From positions 1 through 64,000 of the forward strand of contig DASXVQ010000042.1 in the NCBI GenBank assembly GCA_036504155.1: a stretch of DNA of 64,000 bases. The letters run 5' to 3'. Made by a program: the position numbers and the translations under genes. Source of the stretch: JACRCT01 sp036504155. GTDB lineage: Bacteria; Myxococcota; Myxococcia; Myxococcales; UBA5297. How positions within the stretch are numbered: position 1 is the first letter of the stretch; each line of letters begins with the position of its first letter. Shown piece by piece: positions 44,315 through 53,943 of this stretch. A model generated the notes under the pieces. That model was not told where the DNA came from. It saw nothing but the letters and a program-made list of their open reading frames with translations, and did no database searches.

Positions 44315-47300
44315 TCAGCGCACGATCAGCTCGAACGGCCCGCCGCCCGAGTCGGCGGCGTAGCGGTCGACGTAGATGAAGTAGTGGACGCCCGCCACGC
44401 CGTGGACGACCAGCTTCTCGGGCCAGCCGCTGCCGTGGGCGTCGGCGGCGTGGACGCACCACCAGCCGTCGCCGCCGCAGGCGTCCATGGAGTACCAGAG
44501 CGCCGGGTCCCAGCCGACCGGGGTGACCTCGATGACGAAGTCCTCGTTCTTGGGCGGGACGTACAGGTAGACGAGGTCGTCGCCCGCCGCGGGGTAGCCG
44601 GTGTCGGCGTAGCAGGCCGGGGAGATGAAGGTGCCGTAGTCGGGCTGCGCGCCGGTGAGGTCGCCCTGGATGGGCACCCCCTTGGTCAGCTCGATGGCGT
44701 TGGCGCCGTCGACCCCGCAGGTGTCGTTGGGGATGTTCGCGCCCGCCGGGTCGATGGCGATCTTGAACGGCCCGCCGCCGCCCATCTCGTAGCGGTCCAC
44801 GTAGAGGTAGTAGGTGACGCCGGCGAGGCCGTAGACGGTGAGCTTCTCCGAGCCGCCGCTGAGCGCCCCGTCGCGGGCGCCCAGGCAGCCGCTCCCGTCC
44901 CCGCCGCAGGAGTCCTCGGAGTACCAGAGGTAGGCGTCCCAGCCCTTCGGCTGCAGCACGATGGTGAAGTCGCCGTCGGCGGCCGGGGCGTAGGAGTAGA
45001 CGACCTCGCGGCCCTTGGCGTCGTACATGTTGGCCTCGTCGTAGCAGTCCGCGGACATCAGGTCGCCGTAGTCGGCGGTGGCCAGCGTGCTGTCCCCCTC
45101 GGTCCAGAGCCCCTGGACCAGCGGGGTGGCGCCGGTGCCGTCGGGGCCGCAGGTGTCGTTGGGCGGCCGCTGCAGGCTCTTGAGCTCGATGTTGAACTTG
45201 CCGACGGGCTCGGAGTCCGAGTAGCGGTCGACGTAGAAGTAGTAGGTCGTCCCCGCCTTGCCCTCGACCCAGATGGACTCGCTGCCGGCGCTCGTCTCCG
45301 CGTCGCTCGCGCCGACGCAGGTCGAGCCGTCCCCGCCGCAGGTGCCCTCGGTGTACCAGAGGTAGGGGTCGCCGTCGGTCTCGGGCGTCACCGTCACCAG
45401 GAACGGGTCGTCCTGGGCCGGGGTGTACCGGTAGACGACGTCGTGCCCGGGGGCGTTGAACTCGAAGGCCTGCCCGTAGCAGGTGGCGTTCATCGTCGCG
45501 CCGTAGTCGGCCCGCGCGCTGGAGGTGTCCCCGGCGACCGGCCCGCCGCCCAGGACCAGCGGGGTCGGGTTGGCGCAGGTGTCGTTCGCGGGCGGCAGCA
45601 CCGGCACGTCGGTCTGGACCTGGACCTCGAAGTCGCCCGCCGAGGTCACGCCGTCGACCCACAGCCAGTAGGTGCCGGGCTCGACGTACATCACCGTCAG
45701 CTCCGCCGCGTCGCCGGCGTGGGCCGCCTGCGCGCAGCCCAGCTGCTCGGCGCGCGACTCGCTCTCGCAGGGTGCCTTGCGCAGGTAGGCCACCGGCCGG
45801 AAGTCGATGCTGGTGGCGGTGGGGGTGACCTTCGCGACGATCTTGTGCGCCGCCGTGAGCGTGAAGGAGAAGACCGCGTCGCCCGACTTCTCGCCGCCGC
45901 AGGAGCCGCGGGTGAAGTTGGGCGCGGTGAGCGTCGAGCCCCGCGCCGTGCCGCCGCCGGTGGCCAGGTCGATCGCCGGCGCGGTGGTGCAGGGCGAGGG
46001 CGGCGGCGGCCGGGCGTCGACGGTGAGGGTGAACGGGCCCTCGGACTTCGAGGCCGAGTCGACCCAGACGTAGTAGCGGCCCTCCGGCACCTTGCGCGCG
46101 GTGGCGGTGGCGGTGCGGCCGACCGGCGCGTCGCAGGCCACCTCGCGGCCCGTCGCCTGGGGGTCGCAGGTGCTCCAGACGAGGACCGCGGCCTCGGCGG
46201 TGGGGTTGGCGAAGCTCACCGAGGCGGTCAGGTCGCGCTCCCCGAGGCCGGTGGTGTCCACCACGTAGACCAGGTCGAGCCCGTAGGACAGGCCGCAGCT
46301 CGCCGAGGCGTCGTCGCCGGCGGCGAGCAGCGTGTTGCCGGTGACCGCGGCGTGCCCGGCGGCGTCCAGGGTGAGCTTCTCGGCGGTGCTGCCGTCGTCG
46401 GAGCAGACGTCGTTCTTGGGGATGGGCACCGGGGTGGACAGGTCGAGCTGCAGGGTGAACTTGCCCGCCGACTCGCCGTAGCCGTCGACCCAGACGAAGT
46501 AGTTGCCGGGGGGCAGCGAGCGCTTCACGAAGCTGGCCGCGCCTTCGCCCGAGGCGCAGCCCAGCTCGTCGCCGGAGACCGGCGCGGCGCACGCGCCCTG
46601 GTTCAGGTAGATGACCGGCCAGGCGGTGGCTTCCTCGAAGGTGGCGGTGATCCGCACGTCCTTGACCCCCATCGCCTCGTTGGTGACGAGCAGATAGACG
46701 ACGTCCGGCCCGGAGCCGCCGCACTTGTTCGAGGAGCCGGAGGTCTGCGCCCAGGTGGTGTCGCCGTGGGCCACCACGCTGCCGTTGCCGGACGGGTCCA
46801 GCGCCGACAGGTCCAGCCGCTGCACCTGGTCGCAGGTGTCGGGCAGGTTGATGGCGGCGGCCAGCTCGACGGTGAGCTGGAAGGCGCCCTGCGAGGCGTT
46901 CTCCCCGTCGACGAGGACGAAGTACTGCCCGGGCCCCAGGTCGAGGAAGAACAGGCTCGACTGCCCGCTGCCCTGGTAGTCGGCGCACTTGAGCTCGCTC
47001 TCGGGGTCGCCGCAGTTCTTGCGCAGCGAGACCGTGGGGTGGAAGCCGGTCGCGGCGGGGTCGGCGACGACGGTGATCCGCGCCGAGCGCTGGCTGCTGG
47101 GCGGGACGATGAAGCTGTAGACCACGTCGGGGCCGTCCTGCTTGAAGACCGCCGTGGCGCAGCTGCCCTGCGAGTCGTCCTTGGCGGCCAGGGTGGTGCC
47201 GGAGAGCGGCCCGGTGGCGTGGGTGACGTCGATGGCCGAGTCGCAGGTGTCGTTGGCGGGCACCGGGTCGGGCGTGCCCAGGCTCACCTTCAGGTCGAAG

Positions 47301-48610
47301 GGCCCGGCGTAGATCGCGCTCTCGCTGTCGACCACCACGAAGTAGGTCCCCGGCGCCAGCAGGTTGACCCGCGCGGTCGCCTGCGAGAAGTCGCGCGCGC
47401 AGGCCAGGTCGGGCCCGGCGCTGCAGTCGGCGCGCAGGTAGACCACCGGCGCCAGGTGCCGCGAGCCGATGGCGGCGACCTCCACCGTCACCTTGCGCGG
47501 CGCCGTCCCGCCCACCGTGAACTGGTAGACCACGTCCGGCCCGGCGCCCCCCGAGCAGCCGCCCTGCAGGTCGGCGGCGGCGAGCGAGGTGTCGCCGGTG
47601 GCGGTGGCCACCTCGTCGGCCCCGAAGACCAGCGCCTCGGCGGCGCCGCAGCCGTCGTTGGCGGGGGCCCCGGCGCTCAGGCACACGTGATCGCGGCAGA
47701 CCTTGCCGCCGGCCGGGCAGGGGTCGCCGCAGTCCTCGGCTCGCGCGTGCCCGCAGTTGTCGGGGGCCTCGACGGTGCCGCAGCGCAGGCCGGCGAGCGC
47801 CAGGCGCGCGCAGAACTCGTCGTGCGACTCGGCGACGCAGGCCTGGCAGGTGTTGGTCGCCGCCTGGCAGTACTCGAAGCCCAGGCAGGCCCGGGTGCCG
47901 CAGTGGACGGTGCGGCGGACTCCGCAGTCGTCCTTGTCGGCGACGTCGCCGCAGACCTTGCCCTGCTTGGCCATGCGGTCGCAGAAGGACTGGTCGCCCT
48001 CGTAGCTGCACTTGACGCAGACGTTGGCCTCGCAGCTTCCGCCGGTGCAGGTGCCGCAGTCCTCGGTGCGGTCGTCGCCGCACTCCTTCTCGGTGAAGGT
48101 GCCGCAGTCCTTGCCGAAGGCGGCGCAGAAGTCGGCGGGGCTCTTGGCGTCGCAGGGGCCGCTGCAGCTGTTGTCGGCGGCGCACTCGCGGCCGTTGCTG
48201 CAGGCCGGGCAGTCCTCGGTGCGCGCCTCGCCGGTGCAGGGGCTGACCTCGGTGACCGACCCGCACACCTTGCCCAGCGTCGCCTGGCGCTTGCAGAAGT
48301 CGTCGTGGTTCTCGCTGGGGCACGCCTCGCAGGTCCAGGTCTCCACCTTGCACCGGGTGCCCTTGGCGCAGCCGGTGCCGCAGGGGTGGCCGCAGCCGTC
48401 GTCGCCGCACTCGCGGTTCTCGCAGGAGGTGGGCTTGCAGCAGGCGCCGCTGGCCCGGTCGCAGACCTGGTCGGCGGTGGTGCAGCAGGCGGCGCCGCAC
48501 AGGGTGGTCAGGCAGACGTCGACCGGCTCGTTGGTCGGGCAGCCGGCCAGCAGGAGGGCGGCGAGCCCGGCCAGCCCGGCCCGGCGTCCCCAAAGCAGCG
48601 TCGGTGACAT
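44315..48610 (-). CDS. Large Cys-rich lipoprotein with repeated pre-peptidase C-terminal-like domains
   Basis: The 1431-residue product begins with a lipoprotein signal (lipobox LLAGC, C24). Residues about 24-330 form a cysteine-rich region with many CG..C and CxxC repeats (CLTTLCGAACC, GDDGCGHPCGTGCAKGTRC). About ten beta-sandwich repeats of ~110 residues follow, each with a start such as PANDTC, a TxxAxDD or ADYG turn, a DVVYxF strand and a GxYFVxVD strand. This is the pre-peptidase C-terminal (PPC) pattern. The last three repeats have CGGDGS/WWC loops and share TYYFYVDRY or similar. ATG 48610 is chosen because it directly precedes the signal. The protein is likely surface-exposed, but its function is unknown. 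Confidence 0.85.
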   Translation of the reverse strand: MSPTLLWGRRAGLAGLAALLLAGCPTNEPVDVCLTTLCGAACCTTADQVCDRASGACCKPTSCENRECGDDGCGHPCGTGCAKGTRCKVETWTCEACPSENHDDFCKRQATLGKVCGSVTEVSPCTGEARTEDCPACSNGRECAADNSCSGPCDAKSPADFCAAFGKDCGTFTEKECGDDRTEDCGTCTGGSCEANVCVKCSYEGDQSFCDRMAKQGKVCGDVADKDDCGVRRTVHCGTRACLGFEYCQAATNTCQACVAESHDEFCARLALAGLRCGTVEAPDNCGHARAEDCGDPCPAGGKVCRDHVCLSAGAPANDGCGAAEALVFGADEVATATGDTSLAAADLQGGCSGGAGPDVVYQFTVGGTAPRKVTVEVAAIGSRHLAPVVYLRADCSAGPDLACARDFSQATARVNLLAPGTYFVVVDSESAIYAGPFDLKVSLGTPDPVPANDTCDSAIDVTHATGPLSGTTLAAKDDSQGSCATAVFKQDGPDVVYSFIVPPSSQRSARITVVADPAATGFHPTVSLRKNCGDPESELKCADYQGSGQSSLFFLDLGPGQYFVLVDGENASQGAFQLTVELAAAINLPDTCDQVQRLDLSALDPSGNGSVVAHGDTTWAQTSGSSNKCGGSGPDVVYLLVTNEAMGVKDVRITATFEEATAWPVIYLNQGACAAPVSGDELGCASGEGAASFVKRSLPPGNYFVWVDGYGESAGKFTLQLDLSTPVPIPKNDVCSDDGSTAEKLTLDAAGHAAVTGNTLLAAGDDASASCGLSYGLDLVYVVDTTGLGERDLTASVSFANPTAEAAVLVWSTCDPQATGREVACDAPVGRTATATARKVPEGRYYVWVDSASKSEGPFTLTVDARPPPPSPCTTAPAIDLATGGGTARGSTLTAPNFTRGSCGGEKSGDAVFSFTLTAAHKIVAKVTPTATSIDFRPVAYLRKAPCESESRAEQLGCAQAAHAGDAAELTVMYVEPGTYWLWVDGVTSAGDFEVQVQTDVPVLPPANDTCANPTPLVLGGGPVAGDTSSARADYGATMNATCYGQAFEFNAPGHDVVYRYTPAQDDPFLVTVTPETDGDPYLWYTEGTCGGDGSTCVGASDAETSAGSESIWVEGKAGTTYYFYVDRYSDSEPVGKFNIELKSLQRPPNDTCGPDGTGATPLVQGLWTEGDSTLATADYGDLMSADCYDEANMYDAKGREVVYSYAPAADGDFTIVLQPKGWDAYLWYSEDSCGGDGSGCLGARDGALSGGSEKLTVYGLAGVTYYLYVDRYEMGGGGPFKIAIDPAGANIPNDTCGVDGANAIELTKGVPIQGDLTGAQPDYGTFISPACYADTGYPAAGDDLVYLYVPPKNEDFVIEVTPVGWDPALWYSMDACGGDGWWCVHAADAHGSGWPEKLVVHGVAGVHYFIYVDRYAADSGGGPFELIVR

Positions 48611-48736
48611 TCGCTCTCGCTCCCGCCCAAGGGGCATCGGCCAACGCTCTCCATAGTAGACGGACCGGGGCGGGAGCGCCTCTTCGCGGCCCCGGCCGAG
48701 GCCCGTCACCGCGCCCGGACCGGGCGATGTACGAAG

Positions 48737-48765
48737 TTGTGGGAGGGGAACTCCTCGCTTATGGT
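48737..48765 (+). promoter_or_regulatory. Candidate sigma-70 promoter of the PEGA kinase gene
   Basis: TTGTGG (48737-48742) and TATGGT (48760-48765) are separated by exactly 17 bases and lie 28 bases before the ATG at 48793. This supports that start over an in-frame ATG at 48727, which would overlap the promoter. Confidence 0.5.
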
Positions 48766-48792
48766 GCGGGGCACCTTTTCCCGGCGAAAACG

Positions 48793-50553
48793 ATGCAGCT
48801 GATCGGCGACAAGTACGAGATCGTCAAGCGGCTGGCCGTGGGCGGCATGGGGGAGATCTTCCTGGCCCGCCAGCGCGGCTTCGCCGGGTTCGATCGCCTC
48901 GCCATCGTCAAGACCCTGCTGCCGGACCTGGCGGACCAGGAAGGGTTCATCGACCAGTTCCTGGACGAGGCCCGCGTCGCGGCCACCCTCAACCACCCCA
49001 ACATCGTCTGCATCTACGAGGTGGGGCTGTGGGAGGGCCTGCACTACATCGCCATGGAGTACATCAACGGCGAGTCCATCGCCCGGATCAAGGCGGCGGC
49101 GCGCAAGCTGAACAAGGGCATCCCCATGCCCATCGCCGTGCGCATCGTGCACGACGCGGCGCTGGGGCTCGACTACGCGCACCACGCCAAGGACCCCGAA
49201 GGCCGGCTGCTCAACGTCGTCCACCGCGACGTGACCCCGCACAACATCATGGTCTCCACCTCGGGCGTGACCAAGGTGGTGGACTTCGGCGTGGCGCGGG
49301 CCTCCAACCGCTCCACGCGCACGACCACCGGGACCATCAAGGGCAAGGTGCCCTACATGCCGCCCGAGCAGCTCAGCAACGGCGAGTTGGACGGGCGCAC
49401 CGACCAGTGGGCGCTGGGCGTGGTGCTCTGGGAGATGCTGACCGGCGAGCGGCTGTTCAAGGCCGACACCGACGTCGCCGCCATCCAGCACATCCTGCAC
49501 GGGCCCATCCACCCGCCCTCCAAGGTCGCCCCGAGCGTCCCGCCGGAGCTGGACGCGGTCGTCATGCGCATGCTCTCGCGCAAGATCACCGCGCGCTTCG
49601 GGCGGCTGCAGGACGTGGCGGCGCAGCTGCGCAGCTACCTGGAGTCGGTCTCGCGCCAGTCCTCGGAGACCGAGGTCTCGGCGTTCGTCACCAAGATCGC
49701 CGGCTCCGGCATCGACGAGCGGGTGCAGGACCTGACGCCGGTCTCGCAGAACTACCTGGTCTCGATGAAGGGCTCCGGCACCGGCTCGCACGGGTCGTCG
49801 GCCGTCAAGGCGGCCCCGGCCCGCAAGAGCGGAGCGCTGGTCGGCGCGCTGGTGGGCGTGGCGCTGCTGGGCCTGGTGGGCGGCGGCGCGGCCATCCTCC
49901 GGCCGTGGGAGCAGAAGGTGGACCCGGCCGCGGTCCCGGTGGCCGACCCGAATCCGGTCAAGCCGGTGAAGCCCAAGCTGCCGGACCCCGAGCCCGATCC
50001 GATCCCCAAGCCCGACAAGAACCCGCAGCCGGACCCCGATCCGACGGTGCTGGTGCTCAGCAGCGACCCCGCGGGAGCGAAGGTCTACAGCGGCGAGCGG
50101 CTGCTGGGGCTCACCCCGCTGCGCATCAGCACGCTGAGCCCGGAGACGGACTACCAGCTGGTGGTGGAGAAGCCCGGCTACGAGCCCGGCATCGTGCCCG
50201 TGCGTCTGGAGAAGGGCGCGACCAAGGAGCTCGCGGTCCCGCTGGCCAAGAAGGCGGCGGCCACGCCGCGCCCGAATCCGCAGCCGAACCCCAACGTGAG
50301 GCAGCCCGGGCCCGGCCCCGGCCAGGCCACGCCGGCCTCCAGCGAGGACGGCTACCTGACGCTCAAGACCGTCCCCTGGACGCAGGTGACCATCGGCGGG
50401 GCGCCCTACGGCGTGACCCCGGTCTTCAAGATCAAGCTGGCGCCGGGCAAGCACTCGGTGACGCTGGTCAACGAGGCCGCGGGCATCAAGGAGCAGCGCG
50501 TCGTGGAGATCAAGCCGGGCGAGCTGACCAAGGCCGAGTTCACGCTGAAGTGA
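48793..50553 (+). CDS. Ser/Thr protein kinase with two C-terminal PEGA domains
   Basis: The 586-residue product is a Hanks-type kinase (about 5-275): LAVGGMGEIFLARQRGFAGF, the lysine in AIVKTLLP, HRDVTPHN, DFGVARASN and the segment MPPEQLSN. A linker and one transmembrane helix (about 345-365) follow. Pro-rich spacers (PDPEPDPIPKPDKNPQPDPD) then separate two PEGA-type beta domains: VLSSDPAGAKVYSGERLLGL TPL at about 420-485, and TVPWTQVTIGGAPYGVTP at about 525-586. PEGA domains are found on the extracytoplasmic face of many bacterial kinases and may sense envelope or surface ligands. The downstream gene is convergent. Confidence 0.92.
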   Translation: MQLIGDKYEIVKRLAVGGMGEIFLARQRGFAGFDRLAIVKTLLPDLADQEGFIDQFLDEARVAATLNHPNIVCIYEVGLWEGLHYIAMEYINGESIARIKAAARKLNKGIPMPIAVRIVHDAALGLDYAHHAKDPEGRLLNVVHRDVTPHNIMVSTSGVTKVVDFGVARASNRSTRTTTGTIKGKVPYMPPEQLSNGELDGRTDQWALGVVLWEMLTGERLFKADTDVAAIQHILHGPIHPPSKVAPSVPPELDAVVMRMLSRKITARFGRLQDVAAQLRSYLESVSRQSSETEVSAFVTKIAGSGIDERVQDLTPVSQNYLVSMKGSGTGSHGSSAVKAAPARKSGALVGALVGVALLGLVGGGAAILRPWEQKVDPAAVPVADPNPVKPVKPKLPDPEPDPIPKPDKNPQPDPDPTVLVLSSDPAGAKVYSGERLLGLTPLRISTLSPETDYQLVVEKPGYEPGIVPVRLEKGATKELAVPLAKKAAATPRPNPQPNPNVRQPGPGPGQATPASSEDGYLTLKTVPWTQVTIGGAPYGVTPVFKIKLAPGKHSVTLVNEAAGIKEQRVVEIKPGELTKAEFTLK

Positions 50554-50566
50554 GCTCCAGGTCGCA

Positions 50567-50641
50567 AGTCTCGAGTCGCAAGTCTCCGGGGTGGAGACGC
50601 ACGGCCTCGAGCTCATGACTGACGACTCGGAACTCGAGACT
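50567..50641. terminator. Inverted repeat between convergent genes
   Basis: AGTCTCGAGT (50567-50576) pairs with ACTCGAGACT (50632-50641), and a second stem TCTCC/GGAGA lies between. The repeat fills the 90-base gap between the kinase and the kelch lipoprotein, so it may act as a two-way terminator. AGTCTCGAGT recurs at 63755 in the next such gap. Confidence 0.5.
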
Positions 50642-50643
50642 CC

Positions 50644-53600
50644 CTACTGCCCCGCGATCGGCCGGCGGTAGCGCACCTCGAGCTCCACGTCGTCCACCGC
50701 CACCTGCGCGGACTTTGTGCCGTTGGCGCCCTGAGGCGTCACCGCGATGGAGATCTCCTGGCGCGGGCCGGTGAGCAGCCGCGCGGCGAGCCCGGGGTCC
50801 TTGGTGCTCCAGGTCACGACGCCGGGGCTCTCCAGCGGGTAGGAGCCGCTGGAGACCGGCATGAACGAGCCGCGGTCCCAGACCCAGGTCGAGACGCCCG
50901 AGACGGGCGAGCCCTCGTTCTCGCCGCTGCCGCCGGCCACCCAGGTCGCGGTGATCGACACCAGGGTCGTCGCCTCCTCGGTCTGCGCGGCGGCGAAGGC
51001 GAAGCGCGCCACCTGCCCCGGCCGCGCGAACGAGCCGTCGTCCCACTCCCAGGTGTCGCCCAGCGAGTAGTCGTCCTTGCTCGAGCCGCCGAAGAGCACC
51101 GCCCGGCTGCGCTTGGCGTCGTAGGTCAGGGTGTGCCCGGAGCGCGCCTCGGGGCTGCCGTCGTCGTGCGCGCCGTGCACCGCCTGCGTCCAGCTGACGC
51201 CGTCCCAGGCCCAGGTCTCGTCCAGCGGCGAGCCGCCGAAGATCCAGCTGCCGCCGCCGAACATCAGCACCGGCCCGCGCTGGCTGTAGGTCATCGCGTG
51301 CGAGACCAGCGTCGTCGGCGCCTCCACGCCCTCGGGGAAGGCCTCCTTCCAGCGCCCGCCGTCCCACTCGAAGGTGTCGCGCGCCGCGAACGGGAAGCCG
51401 CAGGGCGGGCACATCCACTCCGCCGGCCAGAACGACTGCCCGCCGTAGAGCACCACCTTCTCGCGCGTCCGGTCGTAGGCCATGGCGTGGTAGCAGCGGC
51501 CGGAGGGCGGGGTCCCGGTGTAGCGCGCCGGCCGCCACACCGCGCCGTCCCACAGCCAGGTGTCGTCGTAGGAGACCCAGCCGGTGTACTCGGCGTTGGT
51601 GCCGCCGTAGAGCACCATCTCCCCTTCCTTGTCGTCGAAGGCCATGGCGTGCCCGTAGCGGCCCCCGGGGCTGGCGTCGGGGCCGCTGGGGGTGCGCTCC
51701 TTCCAGCGCGTCCCGTCCCACTCCCAGGTGTCGTCGAACAGGCCGGAGTCGTCGACGCCGCCGTGCAGGACCACCCGCTGGCGCACCCGGTCGTAGGCCA
51801 TCGCCGCCGACATGCGCCCCAGGGGGCTGGGCTCGCCGGCGGCGGGCGTGCGGTCGACCCAGGTGGTGCCGTCCCACTCCCAGGTGTCGGCGAGGTAGAC
51901 GTTCCCCGTCGACCCTCCGTAGGCGCCGCCGAAGAGCACCGTGACCCCGCGCTCCTCGTCCTGGGCCATCGAGTGCCAGGCCCGCGCCTCGGGGGTGCGC
52001 TCCTCGGAGGAGGGCCCGGTGCGCGCCACCCACTGGTCGCCCTCCAGCTCCCAGGTGTCCTCCAGGCTGTCGGTCTCGTCCTTGCCGCCGCAGAGCACCG
52101 CCCGGTTGCGCGCGCTGTCGTAGACGAGGGCGGGGAAGGTGCGCTTGTCGGGGCTGACCTTCGGCAGCAGATGGGTCCAGGCCTGCCCGTTCCAGGCCCA
52201 GGTGTCGTCGAAGTACTTGCCGTCGTCGTCGTCGCCGCCGAACAGCACCACGCCCCGCTCCGGCAGGAAGGCCGCGCTGGCGCCCTGCCGCGCCGGCGGC
52301 GGGGCCTCGGCGGGCACGCGCGTCCAGGCCGCGCCGTCGTACTCCCAGGTGTCCTTGGTGACCGTGGCCGTGCCCGCCGCGTCCAGCCCCTTGCCGCCGA
52401 AGAGCACCAGGCGGTCGCGCTCGCCGTCCATGGCCAGCACGTGCCCGGAGCGCCCCGAGGGCGCGTTGGCGTTGGCGCCCTTGGCCCAGACGGTGCCGTC
52501 CCATTCCCACAGGTCGCCCAGGTAGGTGACCTTCTTCTGGGCGTCCAGGGTCTGCCCGCCGAAGAGCACCACGCGGCCGCGCGAGGCGTCGTAGGCCATG
52601 GCGTGGCCGAAGCGGCCGGGCGGGGAGTCCGGCGCGGCGCGCGCGACCCACTCCGCGCCGTCCCACTCCCAGGTGTCGTCCAGCGGGCGGCCGTTGTGGT
52701 CCATGCCGCCGAAGAGCACCACCCGGTCGCGCTGGGCGTCGTAGGCCATGGCGTGGCGCGAGCGGGTGGAGGGGTTGCCGTCCTTGTGCAGGTCCAGCGG
52801 CGCGCTCTTGCTCCAGGCGGCGCCGTCCCAGGTCCAGGTGTCGCTCCAGCCCTCGCCGCCGAAGAGGACCATCTTGCCGCGGGCCGAGTCGTAGGCCGCC
52901 GCGTGGCCGAAGCGCCGCGAGTAGAGCTCGCCGACCGACTTGCGCACCCAGGCGCCGGTGCTGGTCTCGCCCTTGGCGACGAGCGTGCGCCCGCCCCTGG
53001 CGGCGATGGGCTCGCTCTCGGTCAGCTCGCGCGCGTCGGGCTGGCGGTAGCGGCGCTCGAACCACGGGCGGATCTCGTAGTCGTGCGGGTTCTCGAACTC
53101 CTTGCCCGGCACCTTGTCCTTGAGCGTGGCGGTCCAGGCGACGTCCTTGACGTCGACCACCGGGCTGGGGTTGCCGGCGGCGTCGAAGGAGACGAGCCAG
53201 ACCACGGGGCGGTCGGTGCGCATCAGCTCGAGCTGGAACGAGCCGTCCTGGGCGGCGACGGTGCGGCCCAGCTCGCTGGCGGTGGGGTCGTCCTCGGCGC
53301 CCTGGGCGTCGTAGGCGACGACCTGGGCTCCCTTCTCGGTGGCGTTGGCGCCGGCCTCGATCCAGAAGCGCTTCTCGCCCAGCGTGGCCTCGGCGCCCCA
53401 GGGCACGCGGTGGTAGACGACCTGGTCGGCGCTGAGGACGTCGGGCGCGGGCGGGGCGCTGAAGTCGAACCAGGCCTCGCCGCCGTCGAGCTTGCCCGAC
53501 TCGTTGCCCTTCTCGTCCACCAGCTCGATGGTGACCTTCAGCGGCACGTCCTCGGGCTCGGTCCCCTTCCCTGCCACCTTGTAGGCGAAGCGGTAGGAGA

Positions 53601-53943
53601 GCTTGGAGCGCGCGGTGCCGGTCTCGTCGACGGCGATCCGGCGCTCGCCCACGAAGACCACCGGGTCGTTGAGCAGCGCCTCGTTGACGGCCAGCGAGAC
53701 GGTGAGGGTGACGCCGGCGCGCGCGGTGCTGGGCTCGATGACCGGGGTCCCGACGAGCGCCGGCGGCTGGTCGACGACGTCGCTGGGGAAGCAGCGGCCC
53801 GCGAGCTTGCTGCACACGTACTTGGCCGGGCAGTCCTCGTCTTTCTGGCAGGCGATCTGCAGGTCGTTGGGCGGGTCGGCGGGGAAGCAGGCGGGCGCGA
53901 AGGCGAGCGCCGCGGCGAGAACGGCGAGCAGACGGAGGTTCAT
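50644..53943 (-). CDS. Kelch-repeat lipoprotein
   Basis: The 1099-residue product has a lipoprotein signal (lipobox near APAC, C19) and a short cysteine-rich module (CQKDEDCPAKYVCSKLAGRC). A fibronectin/Ig-like region follows (about 60-330). About eleven kelch repeats come next (about 350-960), each with the pattern HAMAYDxxRxRVVLFGGxx..DDTWEWDGxxW. The C-terminal ~130 residues are a further beta domain (DDGSFARPGQVARFAFAAAQ). The repeats would make one or two beta-propellers on the cell surface. ATG 53943 overlaps the stop of the preceding gene (ATGA), so the two are coupled. Confidence 0.9.
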   Translation of the reverse strand: MNLRLLAVLAAALAFAPACFPADPPNDLQIACQKDEDCPAKYVCSKLAGRCFPSDVVDQPPALVGTPVIEPSTARAGVTLTVSLAVNEALLNDPVVFVGERRIAVDETGTARSKLSYRFAYKVAGKGTEPEDVPLKVTIELVDEKGNESGKLDGGEAWFDFSAPPAPDVLSADQVVYHRVPWGAEATLGEKRFWIEAGANATEKGAQVVAYDAQGAEDDPTASELGRTVAAQDGSFQLELMRTDRPVVWLVSFDAAGNPSPVVDVKDVAWTATLKDKVPGKEFENPHDYEIRPWFERRYRQPDARELTESEPIAARGGRTLVAKGETSTGAWVRKSVGELYSRRFGHAAAYDSARGKMVLFGGEGWSDTWTWDGAAWSKSAPLDLHKDGNPSTRSRHAMAYDAQRDRVVLFGGMDHNGRPLDDTWEWDGAEWVARAAPDSPPGRFGHAMAYDASRGRVVLFGGQTLDAQKKVTYLGDLWEWDGTVWAKGANANAPSGRSGHVLAMDGERDRLVLFGGKGLDAAGTATVTKDTWEYDGAAWTRVPAEAPPPARQGASAAFLPERGVVLFGGDDDDGKYFDDTWAWNGQAWTHLLPKVSPDKRTFPALVYDSARNRAVLCGGKDETDSLEDTWELEGDQWVARTGPSSEERTPEARAWHSMAQDEERGVTVLFGGAYGGSTGNVYLADTWEWDGTTWVDRTPAAGEPSPLGRMSAAMAYDRVRQRVVLHGGVDDSGLFDDTWEWDGTRWKERTPSGPDASPGGRYGHAMAFDDKEGEMVLYGGTNAEYTGWVSYDDTWLWDGAVWRPARYTGTPPSGRCYHAMAYDRTREKVVLYGGQSFWPAEWMCPPCGFPFAARDTFEWDGGRWKEAFPEGVEAPTTLVSHAMTYSQRGPVLMFGGGSWIFGGSPLDETWAWDGVSWTQAVHGAHDDGSPEARSGHTLTYDAKRSRAVLFGGSSKDDYSLGDTWEWDDGSFARPGQVARFAFAAAQTEEATTLVSITATWVAGGSGENEGSPVSGVSTWVWDRGSFMPVSSGSYPLESPGVVTWSTKDPGLAARLLTGPRQEISIAVTPQGANGTKSAQVAVDDVELEVRYRRPIAGQ

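Noticed and set aside
44157..48644. Extension of the seryl-tRNA synthetase frame far upstream
   Set aside because: A normal serS start is at 44156; the rest is a shadow of the Cys-rich lipoprotein gene.
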